A stretch of DNA of 64,000 nt, taken from NCBI GenBank assembly GCA_965223585.1, contig CBDCWW010000012.1:119965-183964 (forward strand), read 5' to 3'. Both the position numbers and the translations under genes were made by a program. The notes below the pieces were generated by a model that made no database searches, was not told the DNA's origin, and was given only the letters and a program-made list of their open reading frames with translations. Origin of the DNA: CBDCVN01 sp965223585. Its GTDB lineage: Bacteria > Deinococcota > Deinococci > Deinococcales > Trueperaceae. Below are positions 17,455 through 26,767 of the stretch, piece after piece (position 1 is the first letter of the stretch; each line of letters begins with the position of its first letter).

Positions 17455-19116
17455 CTATTTACGTGAAGCTAATGCAGAGCCAAAATAGTCATCTGTTTCT
17501 GGAGTATCTGTTAAATAGCCTTGATGCCAAAACTGATTAAATGCGGCAGTAATACCTTCATCAGAGCCATACAACACATTAATTGCGCCAGCATTACGAA
17601 GTGTGTTATTGGTAAGATCTTCATGAGGAACACCTATAGCTAGGTCATCTTTACCATCACCATTAAAGTCACCGCTAGCTAGTGCAGCGCCAAATCGGTC
17701 ATCTTTTTCAGATGCGTCTTGTACTCCCAGTGTATTCTGATCAAAGAACTGGCCTGGGGCTGATGAACCGTAAACAGAGCCATAAAAAATTACAGCTCGT
17801 CCAGCGCCTGATATATTCCCTACAGATTGATGAGGAGCACCCACTGCAAGGTCGTAAAATCTGTCACCATCGTAGTTACCAGAAGTAAGAACTTCACCAA
17901 ATCTATCGTTAATGTCACCTGAGCCATATAAGCCATAATTTCCTCTAGCTGTAATGCCATTATCAGAACCAAGAAGGATGTGTACCATACCCTCATTGCC
18001 ATCATTAGTATCACTATTTGAGTAAATACCTTCATAGGGTACACCTACAGCCAAATCATCTTTACCGTCTCCATTAAAATCATTAGCTGCTAGTGTAAAA
18101 CCAAATAAGTCAAAATATTCTGCCTCATTATAGACACCAGCACTATCTTGGTGCCAAAGGGTACTACCTACTGCTGTTAATCCTGAAGGAGAACCTTGTA
18201 AGATTATAACTGCACCAGCACGAGAATCATTAATACCCTTGTAAGGAACACCAATAGCTAGGTCGTCTTTATCATCGCCATTAAAGTCACCTGCAGCTAG
18301 AGCCCTGCCAAACATATCTCCCGACTCGTTAGTTGTAAGGCCTATGTTGCCTTGGTGCCAAAGCTGGTCTCCTCTTGCTGTTAGACCTATATTAGAACCA
18401 TAAAGGACATGTACAGCACCAGTCTTACGAATATTTCCAATATCTTCAGAGGGAGTACCAATGACTAGGTCGTCTTTACCATCACCATTAAAATCACCGA
18501 CAGCTAACGCTTTTCCGAAAAGATCATCTCTCTCTGCTACACCTCTAATCCCTCGAGTATTTTCAGTCCATATTTGGTTGTCTCTTGCTCTAAGCCCACC
18601 ACGAAAACCATAAAGCACATTTACTACACCAGCATTTTCAATACTAGAGAGGTTTCCTCTAGGTACACCAATTGCTACATCATCTCTTCTATCACCATCA
18701 AAATCTCCAATAGCTAAAGCTTCACCAAAATAATCATAAGGCTCTGCCCGACCTTTAATGTTTCGGCTATCTTGACTCCAAAACTCACTTTCGTCATTGC
18801 TTAAGCCTAAAGAAATCCCAGTCCCAAACAAGACATTAACTGCGCCAGCATCTTCAATATTACCAATACCCTCTCCTAGTACACCAATGACAAGATCATC
18901 TGTACGACCTCTATCTATGCTTGTAGAGGTTAGAGTTGAATCTTCTTCAGCAATATTTTCTTGAGGTACTGTACCTTGCTGCCCACAAGCCGTTAACAGA
19001 AGTCCTACCATCAAAAGAATGCTTAAAAGTAAAGAGCTTAGATTAAACATTTTTATACTTCCTACTTGCAATACTTTTCCACTACTCATTAAAAAAATAA
19101 ATTTATTTATAAACAT
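17455..19116 (-). CDS. Lipoprotein with seven FG-GAP (integrin-α-type) repeats
   Basis: 553 residues. It is the third member of the family at 3733, 8834 and 19536, sharing the N-terminal MFINKFIFLMSSGKVLQVGS segment, lipobox LLTAC and seven DxDGDxxDD-type blades. It differs in small details: the first blade is DDLVIGVLGEG (L for P), and blade 5 carries an extra stretch (SNSDTNDGNEG) before GMVHILLG. Its C-terminus (DDYFGSALASRK) is nearly identical to those at 3733 and 19536, whereas the 8834 product ends ALAARK. It is likely a surface-exposed propeller. The start used has AAGGAAATAATC upstream, slightly weaker than in the sister genes. Confidence 0.85.
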   Translation of the reverse strand: MFINKFIFLMSSGKVLQVGSIKMFNLSSLLLSILLMVGLLLTACGQQGTVPQENIAEEDSTLTSTSIDRGRTDDLVIGVLGEGIGNIEDAGAVNVLFGTGISLGLSNDESEFWSQDSRNIKGRAEPYDYFGEALAIGDFDGDRRDDVAIGVPRGNLSSIENAGVVNVLYGFRGGLRARDNQIWTENTRGIRGVAERDDLFGKALAVGDFNGDGKDDLVIGTPSEDIGNIRKTGAVHVLYGSNIGLTARGDQLWHQGNIGLTTNESGDMFGRALAAGDFNGDDKDDLAIGVPYKGINDSRAGAVIILQGSPSGLTAVGSTLWHQDSAGVYNEAEYFDLFGFTLAANDFNGDGKDDLAVGVPYEGIYSNSDTNDGNEGMVHILLGSDNGITARGNYGLYGSGDINDRFGEVLTSGNYDGDRFYDLAVGAPHQSVGNISGAGRAVIFYGSVYGSSAPGQFFDQNTLGVQDASEKDDRFGAALASGDFNGDGKDDLAIGVPHEDLTNNTLRNAGAINVLYGSDEGITAAFNQFWHQGYLTDTPETDDYFGSALASRK

Positions 19117-19185
19117 GATTATTTCCTTTCTGAAACAAGAAATAGTTGGTACTATTTCTTTACACTATTTAGCTTAAGAACCAAG

Positions 19186-19229
19186 CGGCAGTTTATCGGC
19201 AAGTTATCATTAAAAAATCGGCAGTTTTT
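19186..19229 (-). promoter_or_regulatory. 11-bp direct-repeat array (class A), gene 17455-19116
   Basis: Units start at 19186 (CGGCA), 19197 (CGGCA), 19208 (CATTA) and 19219 (CGGCA). The inverted repeat GAAATAG/CTATTTC precedes the start codon. Confidence 0.8.
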
Positions 19230-19268
19230 GATTTATGTTTTCTGGAGGGGGAATTGAAGCTGTAAAAA

Positions 19269-19370
19269 TGTCTGAACTTTGATTTGTGTGATTATAAAGA
19301 TTGACTATGATTTAGTAGTGTCAGAAGCAAATTCAAAGATTTAAAATCAAATAACACTCAATAAGAAAAT
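19269..19370. repeat. MITE-like intergenic repeat, right end degraded
   Basis: It begins TGTCTGAACTTTGATTTG and parallels the copy at 3462-3560 almost throughout, including the degraded right end. The two probably descend from one duplicated intergenic block. Confidence 0.5.
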
Positions 19371-19473
19371 CCCCTTACTATAAATCCTACGAGGTTGTAG
19401 GGGTTCAAAAATTTGAACCCTGCTGAGCACAAATTTCCCCAATGAGCTTCGGAACAAGGATAAAAATTTAAAT

Positions 19474-19499
19474 GGCTCGAGTTCCAAGAAGCTCGAGCC
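19474..19499 (-). terminator. Terminator of gene 19536-21188
   Basis: GGCTCGAG/CTCGAGCC palindrome followed on the minus strand by ATTTAAATTTTTA. The GGGTTCAA/TTGAACCC palindrome lies at about 19399-19419. Confidence 0.65.
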
Positions 19500-19535
19500 C
19501 CCAAAACATAAAAGCACCTAGCATTAGCAGAAAAT

Positions 19536-21188
19536 CTATTTACGTGAAGCTAATGCAGAGCCAAAATAGTCATGTTGTTCTGGAGTATCTATTACATTAC
19601 CTTGATACCAAAACTGATTAAATGCAGCAGTAATACCTTCATCAGAACCATACAGCACATTAACTGCGCCAACATCTCTAAGTAGTGTGTTATTGGTAAG
19701 ATCTTCCTCAGGAACACCTATAGCAAGGTCATCTTTACCATCACCATTAAAATCACCACTAGCTAGTGCAGCGCCAAATCTGTCGCCTTGTTCAGCTAGG
19801 TCTTGTACTCCCAGTGTATTCTGATCAAAGAACTGACCTAGGGCTGATGGACCGTAAACAAAGCCATAAAAAACCCCAACCCGTCCAGCGTGTAATATAT
19901 TTCCTACAGATTGCTCAGGAGAACCCACTACAAGGTCATAAAATCTGTCACCATCGTAGTTACCAGAAGTAAGAACTTCACCAAAGTAATAGCTAATGTT
20001 ACCTGAGTTATATAAGGCACTATTTCCTATAGCTGTAATGCCATTATCAGAACCAAGAAGGATGTTTACCATGCCCTCACTACCGTTACTTGAGCCAAGA
20101 TCTTCATAAGGCACGCCTACAGCCAAATCATCTTTACCATCTCCATTAAAATCATTGGCTGTAAGTGAGTAGCCAAATGCATCGCTTCTTTCTGATTCAC
20201 CGTATATACCAGCACTATCTTGATGCCAAAGAGTACTACCTACTGTTGTTAATCCTGATTCAGAGCCTTGTAAGATTATAACTATACCAGCATGTCGAAC
20301 ATCATTAAGATCTTTATAAGGAACACCAATAGCTAGGTCATCTTTACCATCTCCATTAAAGTCACCTGCAGTTAGAGCACTGCCAAACAAATCTCCCCCT
20401 TCGTTAGTTGTAAGGCCTATCTTACCTTGGTGCCAGAGCTGGTCTCCACTTGCTGTTAGACCTATATTAGAACCATAAAGGATATGTACAGCACCAGAAC
20501 CATTCAGATTTCCAATACCTTCTTTAGGAGTACCAATGGCTAGATCGTCTTTACCATCACCATTAAAATCACCAACAGCTAACACTTCTCCGAAATGATC
20601 AAAATCCTCTGCTACGCCTTTAATCCCTTTAGTATTTTCAGTCCATATTTGGTTGTCTCTTGCTCTAAAACCTCCACGAAAACCATAAAGCACATTTACT
20701 GCACCAGCATCTTCAATACTAGAGAGATTTCCTCTAGGTACACCAATTGCTACATCATCTCTTCTATCACCATCAAAATCTCCAATAGCTAAAGTTTTAC
20801 CAAAAAAATCAAAAGATTCTACCCGACCCTTAATATTTCGACTATCTTGGTGCCAAAACTCATTTCCTTCATTGCTTAAGCCTGAAGAAGCACCAAACAA
20901 GACATTAATTGCACCAGCATTTTCAATATTACCAATTCCCTCTCCTGGTACACCAATGACAAGATCATCTGTAAGACCCCTATCTATGCTTGTAGGAGTC
21001 AAAGTTGGGTCCTCCTCTTTAACAATATTTTCTTGAGGTACTGTGCTTTGTTGCCCACAAGCTGTCAAAAGAAGTCCTACAATTAAAAAAATACTTAAAA
21101 GTAAAGAGTGTAGATTAAGCATTTTTATCCTTCCTACTTGCAATACTTTTCTACTACTCATTAAAAAAATAAACTTATTTATAAACAT
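19536..21188 (-). CDS. Lipoprotein with seven FG-GAP repeats, divergent from regulator 2
   Basis: 550 residues, same architecture as the other three members (signal with LLTAC, acidic linker, seven FG-GAP blades with DFNGDGKDDLAIG loops). Distinctive points: DRGLTDD replaces DRGRTDD at the first blade, and blade 5-6 has NSALYNSGNISYYFGE. It starts 186 bp from the divergent regulator 2 and shares the intergenic array with it. It is likely located on the outer face of the cell envelope; ligand unknown. Longer start used (AAAGGA); an internal ATG is possible. Confidence 0.85.
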   Translation of the reverse strand: MFINKFIFLMSSRKVLQVGRIKMLNLHSLLLSIFLIVGLLLTACGQQSTVPQENIVKEEDPTLTPTSIDRGLTDDLVIGVPGEGIGNIENAGAINVLFGASSGLSNEGNEFWHQDSRNIKGRVESFDFFGKTLAIGDFDGDRRDDVAIGVPRGNLSSIEDAGAVNVLYGFRGGFRARDNQIWTENTKGIKGVAEDFDHFGEVLAVGDFNGDGKDDLAIGTPKEGIGNLNGSGAVHILYGSNIGLTASGDQLWHQGKIGLTTNEGGDLFGSALTAGDFNGDGKDDLAIGVPYKDLNDVRHAGIVIILQGSESGLTTVGSTLWHQDSAGIYGESERSDAFGYSLTANDFNGDGKDDLAVGVPYEDLGSSNGSEGMVNILLGSDNGITAIGNSALYNSGNISYYFGEVLTSGNYDGDRFYDLVVGSPEQSVGNILHAGRVGVFYGFVYGPSALGQFFDQNTLGVQDLAEQGDRFGAALASGDFNGDGKDDLAIGVPEEDLTNNTLLRDVGAVNVLYGSDEGITAAFNQFWYQGNVIDTPEQHDYFGSALASRK

Positions 21189-21257
21189 AGTTAGTTCCTT
21201 TCTAAAACAAGAAATAGTTAGTGCTATTTCTTTACGCTATTTAGCTTAAGAACCTAG

Positions 21258-21301
21258 TGGCAGTTTATCGGCAAGTCATCATTAAAAAATCGGCAGTTTT
21301 T
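21258..21301 (-). promoter_or_regulatory. 11-bp direct-repeat array (class A) between propeller gene and regulator 2
   Basis: Units start at 21258 (TGGCA), 21269 (CGGCA), 21280 (CATTA) and 21291 (CGGCA). Confidence 0.8.
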
Positions 21302-21359
21302 TGTTTAGCCCCTTCTGTAAGAGTACCAATAGAAAGTTAAGTTAAGAAATATATAGATT

Positions 21360-21368
21360 TGCTAAAAT
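21360..21368 (+). promoter_or_regulatory. Extended -10 promoter of regulator 2, leaderless geometry
   Basis: TGCTAAAAT, ending six bases before ATG 21375. Confidence 0.7.
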
Positions 21369-21374
21369 GAAACA

Positions 21375-24300
21375 ATGGAGAAGAAAACAAGCCAAACTCT
21401 ACTGCACATCAATTTGTTAGGGACTCCAGAGGTGTGTTTTGAAGATGGCACTCCTTTGCAGGTACCCAAAAAGCTACTAGCGCTATTAGCTCATATAGCT
21501 ATTGAAAAGAAAGCTGTACAAAGAACCGAGCTAATATTACTATTTTGGAGTGATGTAACTGATGATCTAGCACGGAGTAGTTTACGTACAGGACTATCAG
21601 AGCTAAAAAAGATATTAGGAGAATATATAAAACCAAGTAGACATACAGTAAGCCTTAATTGGGAGAAACCAATTCAAGTAGATGCATTAGAGCTAGATAC
21701 AGCGCTTAGTAAAGAACCAATTGATTTAGAGAAGCTATCTGAAGCCGTATCGTTTTATAGGGGGAATTTTCTAGCAGGTTTAGAGATAAAAGATACTCCA
21801 GAATTTGATGATTGGTGCCAAAGCCAACGAGAACACTATCAACAAATTGCCTTTGAAGGCTTTGATAAGCTAATAAGAAGTGCAGAAGACAAGAAAGACT
21901 ACAGCACTGCTCTAAAACATGCACAGAACAGGTTAAATCTAGATCAGTTACAAGAGAAATCCCACTATAAACTAATTTACCTATATGCGAAGCAAGGGAA
22001 TCGGGCAGCAGCACTACAACAGTATGAGAAATGCCAACAAATACTAGCAGAAACACTAAACATAAGACCAAGTGAAGCAATAGAAAACTTGATTGCACAA
22101 ATTGAATCAGGAGAATTAGGACAGCTAGGTCAAGTCTTAGCAATACAGAATCCATCAACTAAAATAAGTAATACTACTAGTTTAGACTTACCTACAAACC
22201 TTACTCCTCCAGCATTCTTAACAGAGGAAGAGAGTTCAGCCAGAGAAACACTATTTGTAGGCAGAAAAGCAGAACTAAGCCAACTGCAAGAAGCACTAGA
22301 CTCAATAGCTGAAAATAAAGGACAAGTAAGGTTAGTGCTAGGTAATACAGGTCAAGGGAAATCATATTTATTACAAAAGTTTGTCGATCAAGTATTAACA
22401 GAAAAACCAGAGCTACTAGTACTAACGGGCTATTGTAATCAACAATCAGGAATAGGAGATCCATATTTACCATTTAGACACATCTTGCTACTACTTTTAG
22501 GAGATGTGGAAGCACAGTGGCATGGAGGGCTGATAAGTACAGGGCATGCAAAGCGCTTGTGGGAAGCCATGGGAGAAACAGTACCACAGGTAGCGAAACA
22601 TGCGCCTGACTTGATCACTAATTTTTTAGCAGATGCACCATTAATAGAAAGGCTAGTGCTAGCAGGTTTAGAGAAAGAGCCATGGTTTGAAAAGGTTGTA
22701 AACTTAGCAAGCGAAAAACCCTTGGGCACATTAGAGCAAACTAGAATAGTTTCTTTGTATGCTCGAGTTTTAGAAGCTATAGCAAAAATTAGGCCAATTC
22801 TACTGATCCTAGAAGATACTCACTGGATAGACGCTTCCTCAGCAGCACTATTTAACTATTTGAGCAGGCGTGTAGCCACTAACCGTATCTTACTAATAGG
22901 CAGCTATAGACATAGTGACGTACTAGCAAATGATAATCATCCTATTTTAGCCATTAGTACAGAATTGCAGCGTCTTTATGGTGATATAGAAATTAATCTA
23001 GAAGAGCAAAAAGTAGAGAATGAACATGAGTTTGTAAATGAGTATCTTGACAGTGAGCCAAACCAATTAGATGATCATTTTAGAGCAGTTTTCTATAAGC
23101 ATACCCAAGGGCACGCATTATTTACAGCAGAACTACTGAGTACTATGAAAGATAGGGGAGACTTATATCAACAAGAAGGTAAGTGGTTGGCGAAGGATAA
23201 TATAGACTGGCAAACGCTACCAGCGAAAGTAGAGGGGGTGATAGAGGTAAGGATAGGACGATTACCTGAGGAGCAGCGTGAGTTGTTGAGCGTGGCGAGT
23301 GTACAAGGCGAGGCATTTATAGGTGAAGCAGTAGCCCAAGTACAAAAGCAGGATGAGCGAGAGGTTATAAGGACGTTGAGTGGTGAAATAGATAAGAGAC
23401 ATCGACTAGTGAGATCAGAGAGGTTAGAACATCTAGGTAAACAGAAGCTCTCGTATTATCGTTTTCGACATAATCTTTTTCAGCAGTATGTCTATAGCAA
23501 CTTAACAGAAACGGAAAGGGCATATTTACATGAAGATATTGCCCTAGCATTGGAAACAATATATGGTAAGAAAGCCAAGGAAATAGCACCACAATTAGCA
23601 TGGCATTTTGAGCAGGCAAGCAACTTTGATAAGGTGTTTGAGTACTTGCTAGCAGCGGGACAACAAGCACAGATGCTGGGTTCTAACAAGGAAGCAATAA
23701 TTCATTATGAGCGTGGTTTAGCCCTTATCAATCAAATGACTGTTACTCCAGAGCGAATTTTTGTAGAGTTAGGTTTACAGGCTGGTTTAGGTACAGCACT
23801 TTTGACTGTTGAGGGTTTTCAATCTGAGAGAGTGCGGATTGCTTTGGAGTGTGCTTTGGAGTTATGTCGTCAGATTGGAGGCACAAACTCACAATTAATG
23901 ACTATTTATGCAGGCCTAGCTTTTTATGCTCTTGTCAACAGTGATTTATCAATACAAACTTTTTTAGAGTGGTCAAATGAATTTAAGGCAATAGCAGATC
24001 AGCAAGAAGATTCTGCACATTTAGTCGTAGTAGGAACTTTATTGACAACAGCTCACTTCTTCCTAGGTGATAGTGACAAAGCTATAGAGGTAGGGCGTTC
24101 AGCTCTAAGTTATCTAAATTTTGATCAGGCTAGTCATGAAAATATGATTCGCCATTACAGCTATGACCAAAGCTTAACACTAATACCAATGCTGTCTTGG
24201 GTACTTTGTTTTAAGGGCAAACTAAAGGAAGCTAAAATGCTAATGGCTAAAGAACCACCAGCTAGTTTTAGACATGCAGCAAGCAGAGCAGTTTTTCTAG

Positions 24301-24938
24301 GCACATGCACTAATATTTATATGTTTATGAATGACTTTGTTAGGTTAAAATCCATGACAGAGGAACTTTTGAAAATAGCAGATGAATATGGCTATGCTTT
24401 TTGGCAGGCATGGGGGTTGCTCAATCATGGTTGGGCTATAGCACAACTAGGGCAAGTACAGGCGGGTTTTGCTGAAATGAAGCAAGGTATAGCCATGGCT
24501 AGAACGGCAGGAGGACTAATTACAGGTCCCTGTTCATTAGTTATGTTAGCTGAAGGTTTATGGTTAATGAACAAACACGATGAAGCTTTGGGTACGTTGG
24601 AAGAAGCAGTTACTTATAGTGAGAAAAGAGGCGAGCCTTTTTATCTGTCTAGAATTCATTGCTTAAAGGGTGAGTGGTTGCAAGAACTAAGAGCAGAAGC
24701 TGTTGAGGTTGAACAGCACTTTAGGCAGGCTATTGCTGTAGCTAAAGAGCAAGGTGTTCCTATGCTCGAGCTAAAAGCAGCCTTATCGCTAGCAAAGTAC
24801 TGGCAGACTAGAAATAAACAAGAAGGGATGCATTCATTACTAACAGAGCTATTAGAGCGCATAACTCCTATCGTAGATGTAGACGACATTCCTGAACATG
24901 CAGAGGCAGGTAGAATTCTGACCGAACTTCAATTATAG
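21375..24938 (+). CDS. SARP/BTAD-STAND transcriptional regulator 2
   Basis: 1187 residues (MEKKTSQTLLHINLLGTPEV). Same order of domains as regulator 1: winged helix, BTAD, ATPase with P-loop GNTGQGKS and LLILEDTHWID, TPR-like C-terminal half. The DNA-binding N-terminal 150 residues are almost identical to regulator 1, so the two may read the same operators. The C-terminal sensor half is more diverged (for example NMIRHYSYDQSLTLIPMLSWVL). That would let different signals act on common targets (inference). It is followed after about 290 bp by the convergent astacin gene; no strong terminator is seen on its own strand. Confidence 0.9.
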   Translation: MEKKTSQTLLHINLLGTPEVCFEDGTPLQVPKKLLALLAHIAIEKKAVQRTELILLFWSDVTDDLARSSLRTGLSELKKILGEYIKPSRHTVSLNWEKPIQVDALELDTALSKEPIDLEKLSEAVSFYRGNFLAGLEIKDTPEFDDWCQSQREHYQQIAFEGFDKLIRSAEDKKDYSTALKHAQNRLNLDQLQEKSHYKLIYLYAKQGNRAAALQQYEKCQQILAETLNIRPSEAIENLIAQIESGELGQLGQVLAIQNPSTKISNTTSLDLPTNLTPPAFLTEEESSARETLFVGRKAELSQLQEALDSIAENKGQVRLVLGNTGQGKSYLLQKFVDQVLTEKPELLVLTGYCNQQSGIGDPYLPFRHILLLLLGDVEAQWHGGLISTGHAKRLWEAMGETVPQVAKHAPDLITNFLADAPLIERLVLAGLEKEPWFEKVVNLASEKPLGTLEQTRIVSLYARVLEAIAKIRPILLILEDTHWIDASSAALFNYLSRRVATNRILLIGSYRHSDVLANDNHPILAISTELQRLYGDIEINLEEQKVENEHEFVNEYLDSEPNQLDDHFRAVFYKHTQGHALFTAELLSTMKDRGDLYQQEGKWLAKDNIDWQTLPAKVEGVIEVRIGRLPEEQRELLSVASVQGEAFIGEAVAQVQKQDEREVIRTLSGEIDKRHRLVRSERLEHLGKQKLSYYRFRHNLFQQYVYSNLTETERAYLHEDIALALETIYGKKAKEIAPQLAWHFEQASNFDKVFEYLLAAGQQAQMLGSNKEAIIHYERGLALINQMTVTPERIFVELGLQAGLGTALLTVEGFQSERVRIALECALELCRQIGGTNSQLMTIYAGLAFYALVNSDLSIQTFLEWSNEFKAIADQQEDSAHLVVVGTLLTTAHFFLGDSDKAIEVGRSALSYLNFDQASHENMIRHYSYDQSLTLIPMLSWVLCFKGKLKEAKMLMAKEPPASFRHAASRAVFLGTCTNIYMFMNDFVRLKSMTEELLKIADEYGYAFWQAWGLLNHGWAIAQLGQVQAGFAEMKQGIAMARTAGGLITGPCSLVMLAEGLWLMNKHDEALGTLEEAVTYSEKRGEPFYLSRIHCLKGEWLQELRAEAVEVEQHFRQAIAVAKEQGVPMLELKAALSLAKYWQTRNKQEGMHSLLTELLERITPIVDVDDIPEHAEAGRILTELQL

Positions 24939-24988
24939 TGCTTCAGAAAAGTCTTTTCTCAAAGTGAGCGTACTTTTCTGTAAAGCAT

Positions 24989-25084
24989 ATGTCATACTGA
25001 GGAGCATAGCGACGAATGTATCTCACGGCGTAACACAGTAAGATCCCTCACGTAGTTTACCCTCGGAAAGGCTCAGGATGACAT
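24989..25084. repeat. Intergenic repeat with ATGTCAT/ATGACAT ends
   Basis: A 96-bp segment is bounded by ATGTCATACTGAG and CTCAGGATGACAT. A diverged internal piece recurs at about 7090-7170 and a left-end piece at about 48907-48923. Elements with these ends (GTCATTCTGAG...) are familiar dispersed repeats in several bacterial groups. Confidence 0.55.
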
Positions 25085-25146
25085 TCTTTGTGTTGATAAG
25101 GCACGAGTTTATTTGAACATCTATACATAGCTAAAAGTAAAGAATA

Positions 25147-25174
25147 GTTAGAACCAGAAAAACCTGATTCTAAC
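25147..25174 (-). terminator. Terminator of astacin gene 25228-26286
   Basis: Stem GTTAGAA.C.../...TTCTAAC, the paralogue of the 12-bp perfect stem at 7203-7230 with a few mismatches. TATTCTTTAC follows on the minus strand. Confidence 0.65.
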
Positions 25175-25227
25175 TGCATAATTGCTCCCTAGGCATGAAA
25201 TACACCCTACAATAATATCAAGAGCCT

Positions 25228-26286
25228 TTATTTCACATGTATTGGTGGATCGTCAGGATCTTCTCCTCCTCCAGAGCCACCTCTTTTTTCGAACTCCTTT
25301 TTGTATATCTGTTGAATTGCATTAACGTCACCTTGGCTTGGATAAGAACTTCCTATAGCTATGCCTGCAGGCTTAGTGATAATAGTTGGTCCTACACAAT
25401 TGCCTGTACTGTTCCTTTTGCAAGCAGTGTTTGCACCATAGTGCATAACAGACCTAAAATCGTAAACACCAATGTCTGTAGCATTACTTACACGCTTTTT
25501 GAAACTACCCTCGCTTCCAGGTTTAATGTTATCCCACATAATAGTTACATGCTTATCACGGTCTTCACGTGATTGTTCATGGTGAAGCCCCAAAGCATGA
25601 CCAATTTCGTGTCTAAGTCCTCGCCCATCACAAGAACCATTAGACTTAAGCCTAATGGTTTGTCGACCACCTACACGACCTATACTAGAAGAGCATGTGT
25701 CTGGACTACTTCCTCGTACAAATGCAACATAATCTTTTTGTGTAGTCCTTTCTACAAACTTAATGTCTGTTAAGTATTCCCAGCCACGCATTGCAGCTCT
25801 AATATCTGCCGGAGCGTCACCTGCTAAGTTATCCTCATCGATTACATAAGGAACAATACCAAGTGACCAACGGTAGTGACAATCCCAGAACCAAAACTTA
25901 AAACAACCTACATCAGTAGCAATACCTTCAGGCTCTAACTCACTTTTGATGAGATTGCCTTCAGAATCTACTTCACCAAGAATTATGTCACCTTCAAATA
26001 TAGCATAGTCACCGACTATCTCATAAGTAACTTTTTGGGCTTCAGTAGAACCGGGTAAGGTGATCTCTACTTCACGTAAATTACCAAGACTTGTTTGAGG
26101 TTCTCTAACAGGAACCTGTGAGTTTTGGCAAGCAGCCATAAAAACTATTGAAAGTACCATTAGCATGGCAATTAGACTTTTAAATTTTGTCATCATTGAA
26201 AACTCTCCTTGAAATTTTGAATTAAACTTAATTCCTGTTTGTGAAGCTCCCTCACAAACCCTGACTTGATAAGACTTGTTTTTCAT
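25228..26286 (-). CDS. Astacin-like zinc metalloprotease lipoprotein, second copy
   Basis: 352 residues and nearly identical to 7277-8335. It has lipobox MAAC (Cys53), zinc motif HEIGHALGLHHE, Met-turn SVMHYG and the same cysteine pattern. Differences cluster in the propeptide (for example LEPEGIATDVGCFKF) and the extreme C-terminus (GGGEDPDDPPIHVK). The two-start arrangement is conserved (26286 with GAAAGGA; an internal ATG ATG with AGGAGA). It likely acts outside the cell on proteins. Upstream hairpins, array type and terminator are shared with the first copy, so a whole cassette was duplicated. Confidence 0.88.
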   Translation of the reverse strand: MKNKSYQVRVCEGASQTGIKFNSKFQGEFSMMTKFKSLIAMLMVLSIVFMAACQNSQVPVREPQTSLGNLREVEITLPGSTEAQKVTYEIVGDYAIFEGDIILGEVDSEGNLIKSELEPEGIATDVGCFKFWFWDCHYRWSLGIVPYVIDEDNLAGDAPADIRAAMRGWEYLTDIKFVERTTQKDYVAFVRGSSPDTCSSSIGRVGGRQTIRLKSNGSCDGRGLRHEIGHALGLHHEQSREDRDKHVTIMWDNIKPGSEGSFKKRVSNATDIGVYDFRSVMHYGANTACKRNSTGNCVGPTIITKPAGIAIGSSYPSQGDVNAIQQIYKKEFEKRGGSGGGEDPDDPPIHVK

Positions 26287-26310
26287 AAACTTTTTCCTTT
26301 CATAAAGTTT

Positions 26311-26366
26311 GGGCTAGAAGCCCTTTGACCTTAACTAGAGGTCACTAAGCAACATTAATTTGTTGC
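26311..26366 (-). promoter_or_regulatory. 5' UTR hairpins of the second astacin gene
   Basis: GGGCT-AGA-AGCCC (26311-26323) and GCAACA-N6-TGTTGC (26349-26366). Compared with 8360-8415 the first stem shows a T-A to C-G compensatory change. Confidence 0.6.
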
Positions 26367-26388
26367 AACATTTAGCTTAAGAACTAAG

Positions 26389-26432
26389 CGGCAAATTATC
26401 GTAAGCAAAGCGCTAAAAAATCGGCAGTTTTT
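26389..26432 (-). promoter_or_regulatory. 11-bp direct-repeat array (astacin variant), second copy
   Basis: Units start at 26389 (CGGCA), 26400 (CGTAA), 26411 (CGCTA) and 26422 (CGGCA). Confidence 0.75.
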
Positions 26433-26530
26433 GATTAGCCTCTTTGGAAGGGGTAATTACATGATGGGATGTAATTTATGGGCATAATGGGGATGCATCG
26501 CACGGAAACAGCATGGCACATTACATGCGG

Positions 26531-26565
26531 GTAGGGGCGTATTGCAATATGCAATACGCCCCTAC
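26531..26565. repeat. Near-perfect 35-bp palindrome (GTAGGGGCG...CGCCCCTAC)
   Basis: Two 16-base arms are exact complements around a 3-base centre. It sits inside a stretch (about 26450-26700) that is more GC-rich than the surroundings and unlike the other intergenic regions. It is a REP-like element or the core of a small insertion; no gene is recognised there. Confidence 0.7.
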
Positions 26566-26705
26566 GTGCAACAAACCAGCCTAAAATGCCCTCAGCGAAA
26601 CACACCCTACACACAAGAAAACAACACATCACTTTACATGGATTGCAGGGAATGCCTGTGTGGCAAGGGGATCGCAAATCAGACAATGTAGTGCTCAATA
26701 TAAAA

Positions 26706-26731
26706 GTCCCCCTGTTATATTGCAGAGGGAC
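26706..26731 (-). terminator. Terminator of gene 26768-28960
   Basis: GTCCC.CTG/CAG.GGGAC stem followed on the minus strand by CTTTTATATT. Confidence 0.7.
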
Positions 26732-26767
26732 TAAATGTTGTAAGCTATGCTTTAACTACAAATTAGC

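Noticed and set aside
26435..26698. Minus-strand open frame of 87 codons
   Set aside because: It spans the palindrome island; cysteine-rich but without a ribosome site or a recognisable domain.
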